A DNA stretch of 37,449 bases, taken from an uncultured Porphyromonadaceae bacterium. GTDB lineage: Bacteria > Bacteroidota > Bacteroidia > Bacteroidales > Paludibacteraceae. Below, piece after piece: positions 16,974 to 24,870 of the stretch; position 1 is the first letter of the stretch; each line of letters starts with the position of its first letter. Where the stretch lies: contig CASEAJ010000033.1 in assembly GCA_949285425.1 (NCBI GenBank), forward strand, positions 1 to 37,449, in the 5' to 3' direction. A program made the position numbers and the translations under genes. Under the pieces are notes generated by a model that ran no database searches, was not told where the DNA came from, and saw only the letters and a list, made by a program, of their open reading frames with translations.

Positions 16974-18467
16974 CTATGCCTTTTCTTTCAATATCACGTC
17001 GTGGGCACCGCCTTCGACAATGCTGGTTGAAGACACCATGGTGATTTTGGCGTTTTTCTGCAGTTCGGGGATGCTTGTCGCGCCGCAACTGCACATGGTG
17101 GCCCTGATTTTTCCCAGGGTTACGGCCAGGTTGTCTTTCATTTTGCCGGCATAGGGCACGTAGCTGTCAACACCTTCTTCAAATTTGAGCGATTCGCTGC
17201 CGCCCATGTCATAGCGTTGCCAGTTTTGCGCCCGGTTGGAGCCTTCACCCCAATATTCCTTCACATAATTGTTCTTGATGCATAGCTTTTTGGTAGGCGA
17301 TTCGTCGAAACGGGCAAAATAGCGTCCCATCATCAGAAAGTCGGCGCCCATGGCCAGTGCAAGTACCATGTGGTAGTCTTGTACCAATCCGCCATCGCTG
17401 CAGATGGGAATATACATGCCGGTGCGCTGGGCATATTCGTTACGGGCCTTGACCACGTCTTGTACGGCAGTGGCCTGTCCGCGTCCGATACCCTTCTGTT
17501 CGCGTGTGATGCAAATGGAACCGCCTCCAATGCCTACTTTCACAAAGTCGGCTCCGGCTTCAGCCAGGTAGTAGAAGCCTTCCTGGTCCACCACGTTGCC
17601 GGCTCCTACGAGTACCTGGTCTCCGTACGTGTCCTTGATCCAGCGCAAGGTGTCATATTGCCATTCCGAATATCCATCCGACGAGTCTATGCACAGCACA
17701 TCCACACCCGCTTCCACAAGGGCCGGCACCCGGTCGCGGTAGTCGCGGGTGTTTATGCCCGCTCCGACCAGCAGTTTCTTGTCGGCACTTGATACCTCAA
17801 GCGGATTTTCCTTGTGGCTGTCATAATCTTTACGGAAAACGAAATAGGCCAAATGACGGTCTTTGTCAATGATGGGCAGGGTGTTGAGTTTGTGTTCCCA
17901 AATGATTTCGTTGGCTTCGCTCAGTGTCAGTCCCGCTTCGCCTACAATCAGTTTGTCGAACGGCGTCATGAACTCCTTTATTTTCTTGTCGCGCGCATCT
18001 CTTGACAGGCGGTAGTCACGGCTGGTTACCAGTCCGAGCAACAGGCCGTTGGGTGTGCCGTCATCGGTAATGCCTATGGTGGAGTGTCCGGTTTGGGCAA
18101 TGAGCCGCAGCACATCATCCAACGTGTGTTCGGGGGTGAGGTTCGAATCGCTTGTAACGAAACCGGCCTTGAACTTTTTCACTTTGCGCACCATTTCGGC
18201 CTGGCTGGCAATGGGCTGCGAACCGAAAATGAACGAAAGGCCGCCGTTGCGTGCCAGTTCGATGGCCAGTTCGGGACCCGATACCGATTGCATGATAGCC
18301 GACACGAACGGAATGTTCAGTTCGATTTTCGCCTGTGTTCCGAGTTTATGTTTAACTAAGGGAGTACGCAGTGACACGTTTGTGGGTATGCACTGTTTGG
18401 TTGTCAAACCGGGAATGAGCAAATATTCACCGAAAGTTCTTGAAACTTCTTCTACATAAATAGCCAT
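16974..18467 (-). CDS. guaB: IMP dehydrogenase
   Basis: Oxidises IMP to XMP with NAD+, the rate-limiting step of GMP synthesis. The 497-residue protein has the catalytic barrel split by a CBS-domain insert (about residues 100-225, with STIGITDDG and NTLPIIDKD). The catalytic loop is [13 protein letters not shown] with Cys319. The flap carries the Arg418-Tyr419 dyad in NWQRYDMGG followed by [13 protein letters not shown]. These positions match the protozoal Tritrichomonas foetus type rather than the E. coli type, and the Arg-Tyr dyad favours dehydrogenase over GMP reductase. The gene has a -7 box just upstream, a terminator downstream, and stands alone. Confidence 0.93.
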   Translation of the reverse strand: MAIYVEEVSRTFGEYLLIPGLTTKQCIPTNVSLRTPLVKHKLGTQAKIELNIPFVSAIMQSVSGPELAIELARNGGLSFIFGSQPIASQAEMVRKVKKFKAGFVTSDSNLTPEHTLDDVLRLIAQTGHSTIGITDDGTPNGLLLGLVTSRDYRLSRDARDKKIKEFMTPFDKLIVGEAGLTLSEANEIIWEHKLNTLPIIDKDRHLAYFVFRKDYDSHKENPLEVSSADKKLLVGAGINTRDYRDRVPALVEAGVDVLCIDSSDGYSEWQYDTLRWIKDTYGDQVLVGAGNVVDQEGFYYLAEAGADFVKVGIGGGSICITREQKGIGRGQATAVQDVVKARNEYAQRTGMYIPICSDGGLVQDYHMVLALAMGADFLMMGRYFARFDESPTKKLCIKNNYVKEYWGEGSNRAQNWQRYDMGGSESLKFEEGVDSYVPYAGKMKDNLAVTLGKIRATMCSCGATSIPELQKNAKITMVSSTSIVEGGAHDVILKEKA

Positions 18468-18492
18468 AAGATTCTGTCTTTTTTATGGCTTG

Positions 18493-18500
18493 CAAAGATA
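18493..18500 (-). promoter_or_regulatory. -7 box before guaB
   Basis: TATCTTTG on the minus strand fits TAnnTTTG and would give a leader of about 20 bases. No clear -33 TTTG is seen at the usual distance. Confidence 0.55.
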
Positions 18501-18574
18501 CGCAAAAACAATGGAATATCATTGCTTTCGGTTGCCTTTCATTCACAGCTTTCCATGGTTGGCTGTCAAACTAC

Positions 18575-18992
18575 CTATAGGTGGGCTCTATAAATTCCCC
18601 GCCTTTTTATAAAATTACGTGAGTTCGGGATAGGAAAGAGTATGTGAGTGCCTGTAAGGCACAATTTGCATAACCGTAGGGCAAAGCTCTGCGGCGACCT
18701 GCGGACAGACAAGCTGAAACATCGTCTTTATGCCTTAGGTCGTTGACCTAAGGTTATGCAAACTCCGGCTTTCCAAGCCACCGAACCGGTGCAAAGCATT
18801 TGTTATCCCGAACTGACGTAAAATTATACTTTGTGGGTCGGCTCTTATCCGCTTTTTGTTTTTATGCGGCATTTTTTTGTTTTTCATCTTCAATCGCTTA
18901 GCCCGCTAAGCTTTTTTTTGATGGAAAAACAGAATCTGCCCGCCTAAAAAGCAAAAATCACAAATAAGGCAATTTATAGAACCCACCTATAG
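18575..18992. mobile_element. MITE-like element with 22-bp terminal inverted repeats, no ORF
   Basis: The terminal arms 18575-18596 and 18971-18992 are complementary at 21 of 22 positions. ACCTATAG occurs at both outer borders (18573-18580 and 18985-18992) and could be a target duplication, although it overlaps the arms. Nested inside are AGTTCGGGATA/TATCCCGAACT (18622-18632, 18804-18814), TTTGCATAACC/GGTTATGCAAA (18665-18675, 18752-18762), CCGTAGGGC/GCTCTGCGG (18674-18694) and CCTTAGGTC/GACCTAAGG (18733-18753). It has no transposase; if mobile it needs one from elsewhere. It could instead be a structured RNA locus. Confidence 0.5.
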
Positions 18993-19169
18993 TTAGTCGC
19001 CCAACTACCTATAGTTAGTTGTTCAACTTCCTATAGTTGGTTGCCTAATGTGCTATAGTTGGTTTTTCCACACGTTAGGGCATACAACGCACTGAACGAC
19101 AGTGCTCAACAGGAATGAAAAGACGACTGTTAAAAAATGTACTATAGGAAGTTGGGAAAGAAACTATAG
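18987..19169. repeat. CTATAG array with exact 22-bp period, two opposed halves
   Basis: CTATAG starts at 18987, 19009, 19031 and 19053, each 22 bp apart, with spacers TTAGTCGCCCAACTAC, TTAGTTGTTCAACTTC and TTGGTTGCCTAATGTG. After an 83-bp gap two more copies start at 19142 and 19164, again 22 bp apart (spacer GAAGTTGGGAAAGAAA) but in the opposite orientation. The extended site reads CAACTTCCTATAG in the first half and its complement in the second. Confidence 0.88.
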
Positions 19170-19250
19170 GAAGTGTTCCGTTTTGTTTGTAGGGAGGGGG
19201 TGAAAAAACGGGAAAAAACGGTTGCGGAAAAACGCATGGAACGCTTGCAC

Positions 19251-19465
19251 AAAAATAGTGAAAGGTGAGAGTAATGGCAACAAACTTGTTTGATTGCATT
19301 ACCGAACCGCCTCCTATCTTATGCAAAGATAGTGAAAGTCGAGCGCAGAAAATCAAATTTATTTGAATTTTCTGCCGAGCGCATCCTATTTTATCTAAAA
19401 ATAGTGAAAGGTGAGTGCAATGTCAAATGTAAAACGAAGTTTTGTATTATATGCATGCTGAATAG
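19251..19465. repeat. Three tandem 72-74-bp hairpin units
   Basis: TAGTGAAAG recurs at 19256, 19330 and 19402. Units 1 and 2 share a 5' box (ATAGTGAAAG then GAG) and a 3' box (CCGA-x-C-x-GC-x-TCCTAT). Between the boxes each forms a different hairpin: GTAATG/CATTAC with CAAACTTGTTTG, and GCAGAAAAT/ATTTTCTGC with CAAATTTATTTG. Unit 3 keeps the 5' box but its stem has decayed. Confidence 0.8.
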
Positions 19466-19548
19466 TTACAACGTGAAATCAAACATGGAACGCCCTGTTT
19501 TTTTGATATGTTTCTTTTTTAAGAAACAGCATATTAGATAAATAATCA

Positions 19549-19556
19549 TATCTTTG
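19549..19556 (+). promoter_or_regulatory. -7 box before the BspA-like gene
   Basis: TATCTTTG fits TAnnTTTG, 64 bases before the ATG. A GTTTCTT/AAGAAAC hairpin lies at 19510-19527, upstream of the box. The leader contains a CTCCGA/TCGGAG hairpin (19580-19604). Confidence 0.55.
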
Positions 19557-19620
19557 CACAATCAAATAATATAACCAAACTCCGATACAGGAGTCTGTTC
19601 GGAGAAAACAAAGGAAAAAT

Positions 19621-22353
19621 ATGAAAAAAACATTTATCACTTTTGCCCTGGCCCTGCTGGAAGCAGCAAGTGCATGGGCATACGGTTTCAAGGTCGGTGA
19701 CTTGTATTACAATATTACTGACGAAGCCGCCAAGACCGTGGAAGTGACGTATGAATACTTAGCTGGCGACAATTACAGTTCCCTGCCCGGTGTGGTAACC
19801 ATTCCGGAAACCGTAAGCTACAACGGCACGGTTTACAGCGTGACAAGCATTGGTGTCTATGCGTTCTACGGTTGCTCCTCCTTCACGCAAGTGACCATAG
19901 GCGAGAACGTGACAAGCATAGGAGACGGGGCGTTCTATGAATGCTTCTTCCTCGCACAAGTAACCATACCCAACAGCGTGACAAGCATTGGATGGAGGGC
20001 GTTCTCCGGCTGCTCCTCCCTCACGCAAGTGACCATCCCCGAGAGCGTGACGAGCATAGGAGACTATGCGTTCCGTAACTGCTCCTCCCTCACGCAAGTG
20101 ACCATTCCCGAGAGCGTGACAAGCATAGGAGACGGGGTGTTCTACGATTGCTCCTCCCTCACGCAAGTGACCATTCCCGAGAGCGTGACAAGCATAGGAG
20201 AATGGGCGTTCTCCGGCTGCTCCTCCCTCACGCGAGTGACCATTCCCGAGAGCGTGACAAGCATTGGAGGCTATGCGTTCAACGACTGCTCCTCCCTCGA
20301 GCAAGTGACCATCCCTAACAGTGTGACAAGCATTGGAGGGTATGCGTTCAGCGACTGCTCCTCCCTCACGCAAGTGACCATCCCCGAGAGTGTGACCAGC
20401 CTTGGAAAGTGGGCGTTCAGCGGCTGCTCCTCCCTCACGCAAGTGACCATCCCCAAGAGTGTGACCAGCCTTGGAAAGGGGGCGTTCGACGGCTGCTCCT
20501 CCCTCACGCAAGTGACCATCCCCGAGAGCGTGACAAGCATTGGAGAATATGCGTTCTCCTTCTGCTCCTCCCTCACGCAAGTGAACTGGAATGCCATAAA
20601 CTGTGCGAATTTCACAAGCGGTGATGACCAACCTTTTTCTAACAGTCGTTCCAATATAACCGGTTTCACATTCGGCGACCGGGTGGAACATATCCCCGCT
20701 TATCTGTGCTATGGCATGGGCAAACTCACGCAAGTGAGCATCCCCTATAGTGTGACCAGCATTGGAGAGAGGGCGTTCGTTGGTTGTGATGCTCTCGAGC
20801 AAGTGAACTGGAATGCCATAAACTGTGCGGATTTTGAAAGTGGTAGCAGCCCGTTTTATGCTATTCGTTCCAATATAATCGGTTTCACATTCGGTGACCC
20901 GGTTGAACATATCCCCGCTTATCTGTGCTATGGCATGGGCAAACTCACGCAAGTGAGCATCCCCGAGAGCGTGACCAGCATTGGAGAGAGGGCGTTCTCC
21001 GACAACTCCTCCCTCACGCAAGTGAACTGGAATGCCATAAACTGTGCGAATTTCACAAGCGGTGATGACCATCCTTTTTCTAACAGTCGTTCCAACATAA
21101 CCGGTTTCACATTCGGCGACCGGGTGGAACGTATCCCCGCTTATCTGTGCTATGGCATGGGCAAACTCACGCAAGTGAGCATCCCCGAGAGCGTGACCGG
21201 TGTTGGAGAGTCTGTGTTTTACGGCACGGCCCTGTATGACAACGCCGAAAACTGGACAGACCATGTGCTGTACATAGACAACTGCCTGATAAAAGCAAAA
21301 ACAGAACTAAGCGGTAGTTATGAAATAACGGCAGACACAAGACTTATTGCGGACGAGGCGTTCCACAGCTGTTCCTCCCTTACGCAAGTGATTATAGGCG
21401 AGAGCGTGGCAAACGTTGGAGACAATGTCTTCCACAGCTGCTCCTCCCTCACGCAAGTGAACTGGAACGCCATAAACTGTGCGGATTTTACAAGCAGCGA
21501 TGACAGACCTTTTGTCGATTGTCCGGTCACCGGATTCACATTCAGCGACCGGATGGAACATATACCGGCGTACTTGTGCTACGGTATGGATAAACTTTCT
21601 TCTGTCATCATTCCCGACCATGTAACGAGCATTGGTGATGGTGCGTTCGGCGGTTCTGGAATTGCATCGCTCACCATTCCAGCCAAGACTACTGAATTCG
21701 GTGCCGATGTGTTTGTAGACTGTAACAAACTGACTACGGTCTTTTACCGCGGCAATCTGGCGGAATGGTGCAGCATAAACTTCAAGAACGAGATGGCAAA
21801 CCCCATTTCGTGTGCTTCCGAACATGTAAAACTGTTTATCGACAACAATCCGATTACGGAACTGACCATACCTGATGGGATTACAACCATCAACGGTTAC
21901 TGCTTTTACAATGCCGAATTCCTCACCTATATCGACTTGGCAAGCAGCGTGACAAGCATAGGAGAGTCTGCCTTTGCGGGTTGCACATCCCTGGATTTCA
22001 TCCGGTGTAGGGCTGCGGTTCCGCCTACTATCACCTCCACCACCTTCGACAGGGTAAATCGCGCCACACCGCTTTATATCCCGGAAGGTAAAATCATGGA
22101 CTATATGTTTGCTCCCTATTGGAATGAATTCACCAATCTGCAAGCCATGCCGGCTTCCGCTCTGGACACGCCGTCCATGCCGGAGAGCATACACGTGTAC
22201 GGCGGTCTGTTGCACAACCCGCAGGGGCTGCCCGTAAGCCTCTACGACATGCAGGGACGCATGGTCTACAGCGGCACCGCCACCACTATAAGCCGGCCTG
22301 CAGGTGTGTACATCGTGCGTTGTGCCGGCGCCAGCAGCAAGATACTGTTGTAA
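19621..22353 (+). CDS. BspA-like leucine-rich-repeat (LRR_5) surface protein
   Basis: A 910-residue exported protein. A signal peptide (about residues 1-20, ending AASAWA) is followed by about fourteen 23-residue repeats of the type VTIPESVTSIGDYAFRNCSSLTQ (about residues 60-330, then interspersed). A second, longer module (VNWNAINCA...FTFGDRVEHIPAYLCYGM) alternates with single LRR units about four times between residues 320 and 680. The C-terminus (from about residue 860) reads GLPVSLYDMQGRMVYSG and PAGVYIVRC, a short secretion-sorting-like tail. BspA-type proteins bind host matrix proteins or other bacteria in known cases; the ligand here is unknown. The repeat DNA is nearly identical from unit to unit and richer in G and C than its neighbours, so unit number may vary by recombination. 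Confidence 0.92.
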   Translation: MKKTFITFALALLEAASAWAYGFKVGDLYYNITDEAAKTVEVTYEYLAGDNYSSLPGVVTIPETVSYNGTVYSVTSIGVYAFYGCSSFTQVTIGENVTSIGDGAFYECFFLAQVTIPNSVTSIGWRAFSGCSSLTQVTIPESVTSIGDYAFRNCSSLTQVTIPESVTSIGDGVFYDCSSLTQVTIPESVTSIGEWAFSGCSSLTRVTIPESVTSIGGYAFNDCSSLEQVTIPNSVTSIGGYAFSDCSSLTQVTIPESVTSLGKWAFSGCSSLTQVTIPKSVTSLGKGAFDGCSSLTQVTIPESVTSIGEYAFSFCSSLTQVNWNAINCANFTSGDDQPFSNSRSNITGFTFGDRVEHIPAYLCYGMGKLTQVSIPYSVTSIGERAFVGCDALEQVNWNAINCADFESGSSPFYAIRSNIIGFTFGDPVEHIPAYLCYGMGKLTQVSIPESVTSIGERAFSDNSSLTQVNWNAINCANFTSGDDHPFSNSRSNITGFTFGDRVERIPAYLCYGMGKLTQVSIPESVTGVGESVFYGTALYDNAENWTDHVLYIDNCLIKAKTELSGSYEITADTRLIADEAFHSCSSLTQVIIGESVANVGDNVFHSCSSLTQVNWNAINCADFTSSDDRPFVDCPVTGFTFSDRMEHIPAYLCYGMDKLSSVIIPDHVTSIGDGAFGGSGIASLTIPAKTTEFGADVFVDCNKLTTVFYRGNLAEWCSINFKNEMANPISCASEHVKLFIDNNPITELTIPDGITTINGYCFYNAEFLTYIDLASSVTSIGESAFAGCTSLDFIRCRAAVPPTITSTTFDRVNRATPLYIPEGKIMDYMFAPYWNEFTNLQAMPASALDTPSMPESIHVYGGLLHNPQGLPVSLYDMQGRMVYSGTATTISRPAGVYIVRCAGASSKILL

Positions 22354-22367
22354 AAGTGCGCTTGCGT

Positions 22368-22532
22368 CCCGTTGGGGCTTATGTTGAAGCCCCCTCCAAC
22401 CTCCCCCGAAAGGGGGAGACTAAGCCCCTCCTTTGGAGGGCTTGGGGAGGCCGTCCCAAAGGCTTACAGCTTGCAGCATAGGGCATCGCCCTATGAATAA
22501 GTTTTCGGCAAAAAGCAGCAAGCCCCAACGGG
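22368..22532. repeat. REP-like hairpin cluster after the BspA-like gene
   Basis: The outer arms CCCGTTGGGGCTT (22368-22380) and AAGCCCCAACGGG (22520-22532) are perfect. Inside are CTCCCCC-GAAA-GGGGGAG (22401-22418), AAGCCC/GGGCTT around CTCCTTTGGA (22422-22443) and CATAGGGC-ATC-GCCCTATG (22477-22495). It may also stop transcription of the repeat gene, but no T-tract is present. Confidence 0.7.
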
Positions 22533-22649
22533 GCGTGAGCAACTTGCATTTACATGTGCTGAATAATTACGGCTAATCTCTCTTGCTCTACAAACGCAAA
22601 AAAAAGGAAAAAAAAGAGGGGATAAGTGTGCATATTAAATTTTCTTTCC

Positions 22650-22657
22650 TAAATTTG
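22650..22657 (+). promoter_or_regulatory. -7 box before the pseudopilin-like gene
   Basis: TAAATTTG fits TAnnTTTG, about 75 bases before the ATG. A second match, TAGTTTTG, ends one base before the ATG and would give a nearly leaderless transcript. Confidence 0.5.
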
Positions 22658-22732
22658 CACACCGTAGGCGATTAGGGTGAAAATCGTCTCAAGAACGAAT
22701 AAAAAGTCATTAATATATTTAAGTAGTTTTGC

Positions 22733-23416
22733 ATGAAAACAGTAGTAAAAATTTTGCTGGGGATATCCATTGTGTTTCTCGTTTACTTGTGTGTAATGAG
22801 TATTTTGACTCCTATTCAGTTTGAAAATACACGGGCAATGCGCGAAAAGGCCATTGTGAAACATTTGATTGACATCCGCAAGGCGCAGTTGGAATATAAG
22901 GACCAATACAACCGTTTTGTGACCGATTTGGACTCGTTGGTTGATTTTGTGAAAACCGGAAAGAAAAAAATCGTGTTGAAGGAAGGTACGTTGACCGATG
23001 CCCAGTTGGAAGCCGGTCTGACCGAAGCCAAGGCTGTGAAAATCGTAAATAGCGGCAACATGCGTGAAATAGAAAAGAACGGACTTGTAGGTTTCCGTCG
23101 TGATACGACCGTGGTGGATGTCATTACCGAACTTTATGCGAATGAATATACCCGTGACAACGTGGATCAGATGGTGATTATCCCTTATTCTCAAAATCAG
23201 AAATTCGGAATTGCCGTAAACAATGAATATAAAAACGATATAGGTATCCGTGTTCCTCTGTTTGAAGTGACAGCTCCTTACAAGGCTTATCTTTCTGACT
23301 TGGACCGTCAGGAAATGCTCAACCTGATAGACAAGGCAAACCAGATGGACAAGTATGCAGGTTTGAAGGTGGGTTCGGTTGAAGCACCCAACAACAATGC
23401 GGGTAACTGGGAATAA
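22733..23416 (+). CDS. Membrane-anchored protein of unknown function, pseudopilin-like N-terminus
   Basis: A 227-residue product with one N-terminal membrane helix (about residues 4-25, VVKILLGISIVFLVYLCVMSIL) and a soluble remainder that should face the periplasm. After the helix, DIRKAQLEYKDQYNRFVTDLDSLVDFV resembles the segment after the helix in type IV pilins and pseudopilins (an amphipathic helix, then a Y/F-x-x-D-L-D-x-L motif). There is no prepilin peptidase site that I can see. The C-terminal part has no recognised motif. It stands 43 bases before the DUF3822 gene and probably shares its transcript. The function is not established. Confidence 0.75.
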   Translation: MKTVVKILLGISIVFLVYLCVMSILTPIQFENTRAMREKAIVKHLIDIRKAQLEYKDQYNRFVTDLDSLVDFVKTGKKKIVLKEGTLTDAQLEAGLTEAKAVKIVNSGNMREIEKNGLVGFRRDTTVVDVITELYANEYTRDNVDQMVIIPYSQNQKFGIAVNNEYKNDIGIRVPLFEVTAPYKAYLSDLDRQEMLNLIDKANQMDKYAGLKVGSVEAPNNNAGNWE

Positions 23417-23459
23417 TGTCGTTGGGTTTTGCTGCCTGTCACATTAAGATAGTCTGACA

Positions 23460-24176
23460 TTGGAAAACGTTAAAAACGAATATGGCTTATCCATCCGATT
23501 GACTTCGGATGGATTTTCTTTATCTGTACTTGATGGTGCCGGTGGACCTGCATTGCTGCGGCGTGAGGTGCATGCCCCGTTGTTTGAGTTGTCTTCTTCC
23601 GAGCTGGTGACGCTGTTCAACAATGAGTTGGAGGCGTTTTCGGCAGAAGCTGTTGATGTGTCGTTGATGGTGCAAAGTGACTGTTACGTGCTGGTGCCCG
23701 ATGTCCTTTTCAGACTACAGCAGGTGGATGATTATTTCTATTTTCAATATGAACGCGATGAACGCTGGCTCGTGCTGTTCAACCGTGTGCCCGAGTGGAG
23801 CTGTGTCAATGTGTTCTCGTTGCCGCTTGCGTTGTATGAGGCTTTGACGACCTGTTTTCCGGATGTATCGCCGAAGCATCATGTTACGGAGTTTTTGGAA
23901 AGTAGGGTCGACCGGAAAGGTTCGCAGGTGGTGCTGTGGGTAGGTTCGCCAACGAGTGTGGATATCGCCGTTGTGGCAGATGGCCGTTTGCAGATGGTGA
24001 ACCGCTTTGCTTGCCGTACGGTGGAGGATGTGGCGTATTTTGCGTTGAGTTGTCTGGAACAGTTTGGGTTGGGGCAGGACAATACGCTGGTGCGTATATG
24101 TCAATATGGCAATGCCGCGGCCTGTAGGGAACTCCTTTCTCGTTATGTGGAGCGTTGCGAGGTGATTGAAATGTGA
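23460..24176 (+). CDS. DUF3822 family protein
   Basis: A 238-residue cytoplasmic protein. The pattern, notably VFSLPLALYEALTTCFP, WVGSPTSVDIAVVADGRLQMVNRF and VEDVAYFALSCLEQFGL, fits the DUF3822 family that is found next to rsmD in Bacteroidetes. Two similar halves that each run strand-strand-helix suggest an actin/PilM-like fold, an inference not verified. A TTG at 23460 is used as start: it is the first start codon after an in-frame stop at 23445 and keeps the N-terminal strand NEYGLSIRLTSDGFSLSVL. The next ATG is far inside the domain. It sits between the pseudopilin-like gene and rsmD. Confidence 0.75.
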   Translation: MENVKNEYGLSIRLTSDGFSLSVLDGAGGPALLRREVHAPLFELSSSELVTLFNNELEAFSAEAVDVSLMVQSDCYVLVPDVLFRLQQVDDYFYFQYERDERWLVLFNRVPEWSCVNVFSLPLALYEALTTCFPDVSPKHHVTEFLESRVDRKGSQVVLWVGSPTSVDIAVVADGRLQMVNRFACRTVEDVAYFALSCLEQFGLGQDNTLVRICQYGNAAACRELLSRYVERCEVIEM

Positions 24177-24233
24177 AGACACCGTGTCCGTTGAAAAGAC
24201 ATTGGGCATTGGGGTTTGTAAATATTGCTTGGT

Positions 24234-24776
24234 ATGAGAATAATAAGCGGAAAATATAAAGGACGGAAAATTGTGCCTCCGATGAACATAACGGCGAGGC
24301 CCACTACCGATTTTGCAAAAGAGGGATTGTTCAATCTGCTGGCTAACCGTGTGGACTTTGAGCAGACAAATGCCCTTGACCTGTTTTCGGGTACAGGGAG
24401 CATTAGTTTTGAACTGCTTTCCCGCGATTGCAAAAGTGTGACGGCCATAGAGCAGAACGAGCGTCATTGTGCCTTCATTCGGAAAGTGTGTGCAGAGTTG
24501 AAGGCAGACGAGCTGCTGCTGATACGTGCCGATGTGTTTAAGTTTATGGAAAGGACGCATTCCCGTTACGACCTGATATTTGCGGATCCGCCTTATCAGC
24601 TGCCCAACTTGCCCGATTTACCCGATTTGGTTTTTTCGCATCACTTGCTTGCCGATGATGGATTGTTTGTGCTGGAGCACTCGGCAAAACACCGCTTTGA
24701 TACACACCCGCACTTTGTGGAGCACAGGAATTACGGAAACGTCAATTTCTCGTTTTTCAGAAACACTCCGGCGTAG
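24234..24776 (+). CDS. rsmD: 16S rRNA (guanine966-N2)-methyltransferase
   Basis: Methylates G966 of 16S rRNA in the 30S subunit. The 180-residue protein has the RsmD start MRIISGKYKGRKI, the RPTTDFAKEGLFNLL block, the SAM-binding DLFSGTGSISFELLSR (49-64) and the catalytic DPPY (118-121). I start at the ATG at 24234 because MRIISG is the usual N-terminus; a TTG three codons upstream is not needed. The gene is 57 bases after DUF3822 and probably ends that transcript. Confidence 0.95.
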   Translation: MRIISGKYKGRKIVPPMNITARPTTDFAKEGLFNLLANRVDFEQTNALDLFSGTGSISFELLSRDCKSVTAIEQNERHCAFIRKVCAELKADELLLIRADVFKFMERTHSRYDLIFADPPYQLPNLPDLPDLVFSHHLLADDGLFVLEHSAKHRFDTHPHFVEHRNYGNVNFSFFRNTPA

Positions 24777-24824
24777 GGAAGTGGGCTGAATGTCACTTTT
24801 TGTCGGAAAAATCGTTGGCGCGTG

Positions 24825-24855
24825 TTGGTCGGTTGAAAAAAAAACTGTAAATTTG
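24825..24855 (+). promoter_or_regulatory. Promoter of the rplU-rpmA operon
   Basis: The -7 box TAAATTTG (24848-24855) lies 20 bases after a TTG (24825-24827) that can serve as -33. The transcript would carry a leader of about 80 bases before rplU. Confidence 0.65.
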
Positions 24856-24870
24856 CAGCCTCATTTCGAA

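Larger units (their letters stand above)
18468..19620. other. Repeat-rich intergenic region, no gene seen
   Basis: This 1.15-kb stretch lies between divergent guaB and the BspA-like gene and has no credible coding frame. In order it holds the guaB promoter, a 418-bp inverted-repeat element (18575-18992) with nested hairpins, a 22-bp-period CTATAG array in two opposed halves (18987-19058 and 19142-19169), three tandem hairpin units (19251-19465) and the BspA-like promoter region. Confidence 0.75.
22354..22732. other. Intergenic region with GC-rich hairpin cluster and promoter
   Basis: This 379-base gap has no gene. Its first part (22368-22532) is a cluster of hairpins. The second part contains a -7 box (22650-22657) and a CGATT/AATCG hairpin in the leader of the next gene. 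Confidence 0.65.

Noticed and set aside
16974..18467. GMP reductase instead of IMP dehydrogenase
   Set aside because: The CBS insert and the Arg418-Tyr419 flap dyad are features of IMP dehydrogenase.
19759..21264. A 501-residue open frame antisense to the BspA-like gene, rich in HLREGGA-type repeats
   Set aside because: It is a by-product of the 69-bp coding repeats: stop-free antisense frames follow from the periodic sense codons. There is no start context, signal or family match.
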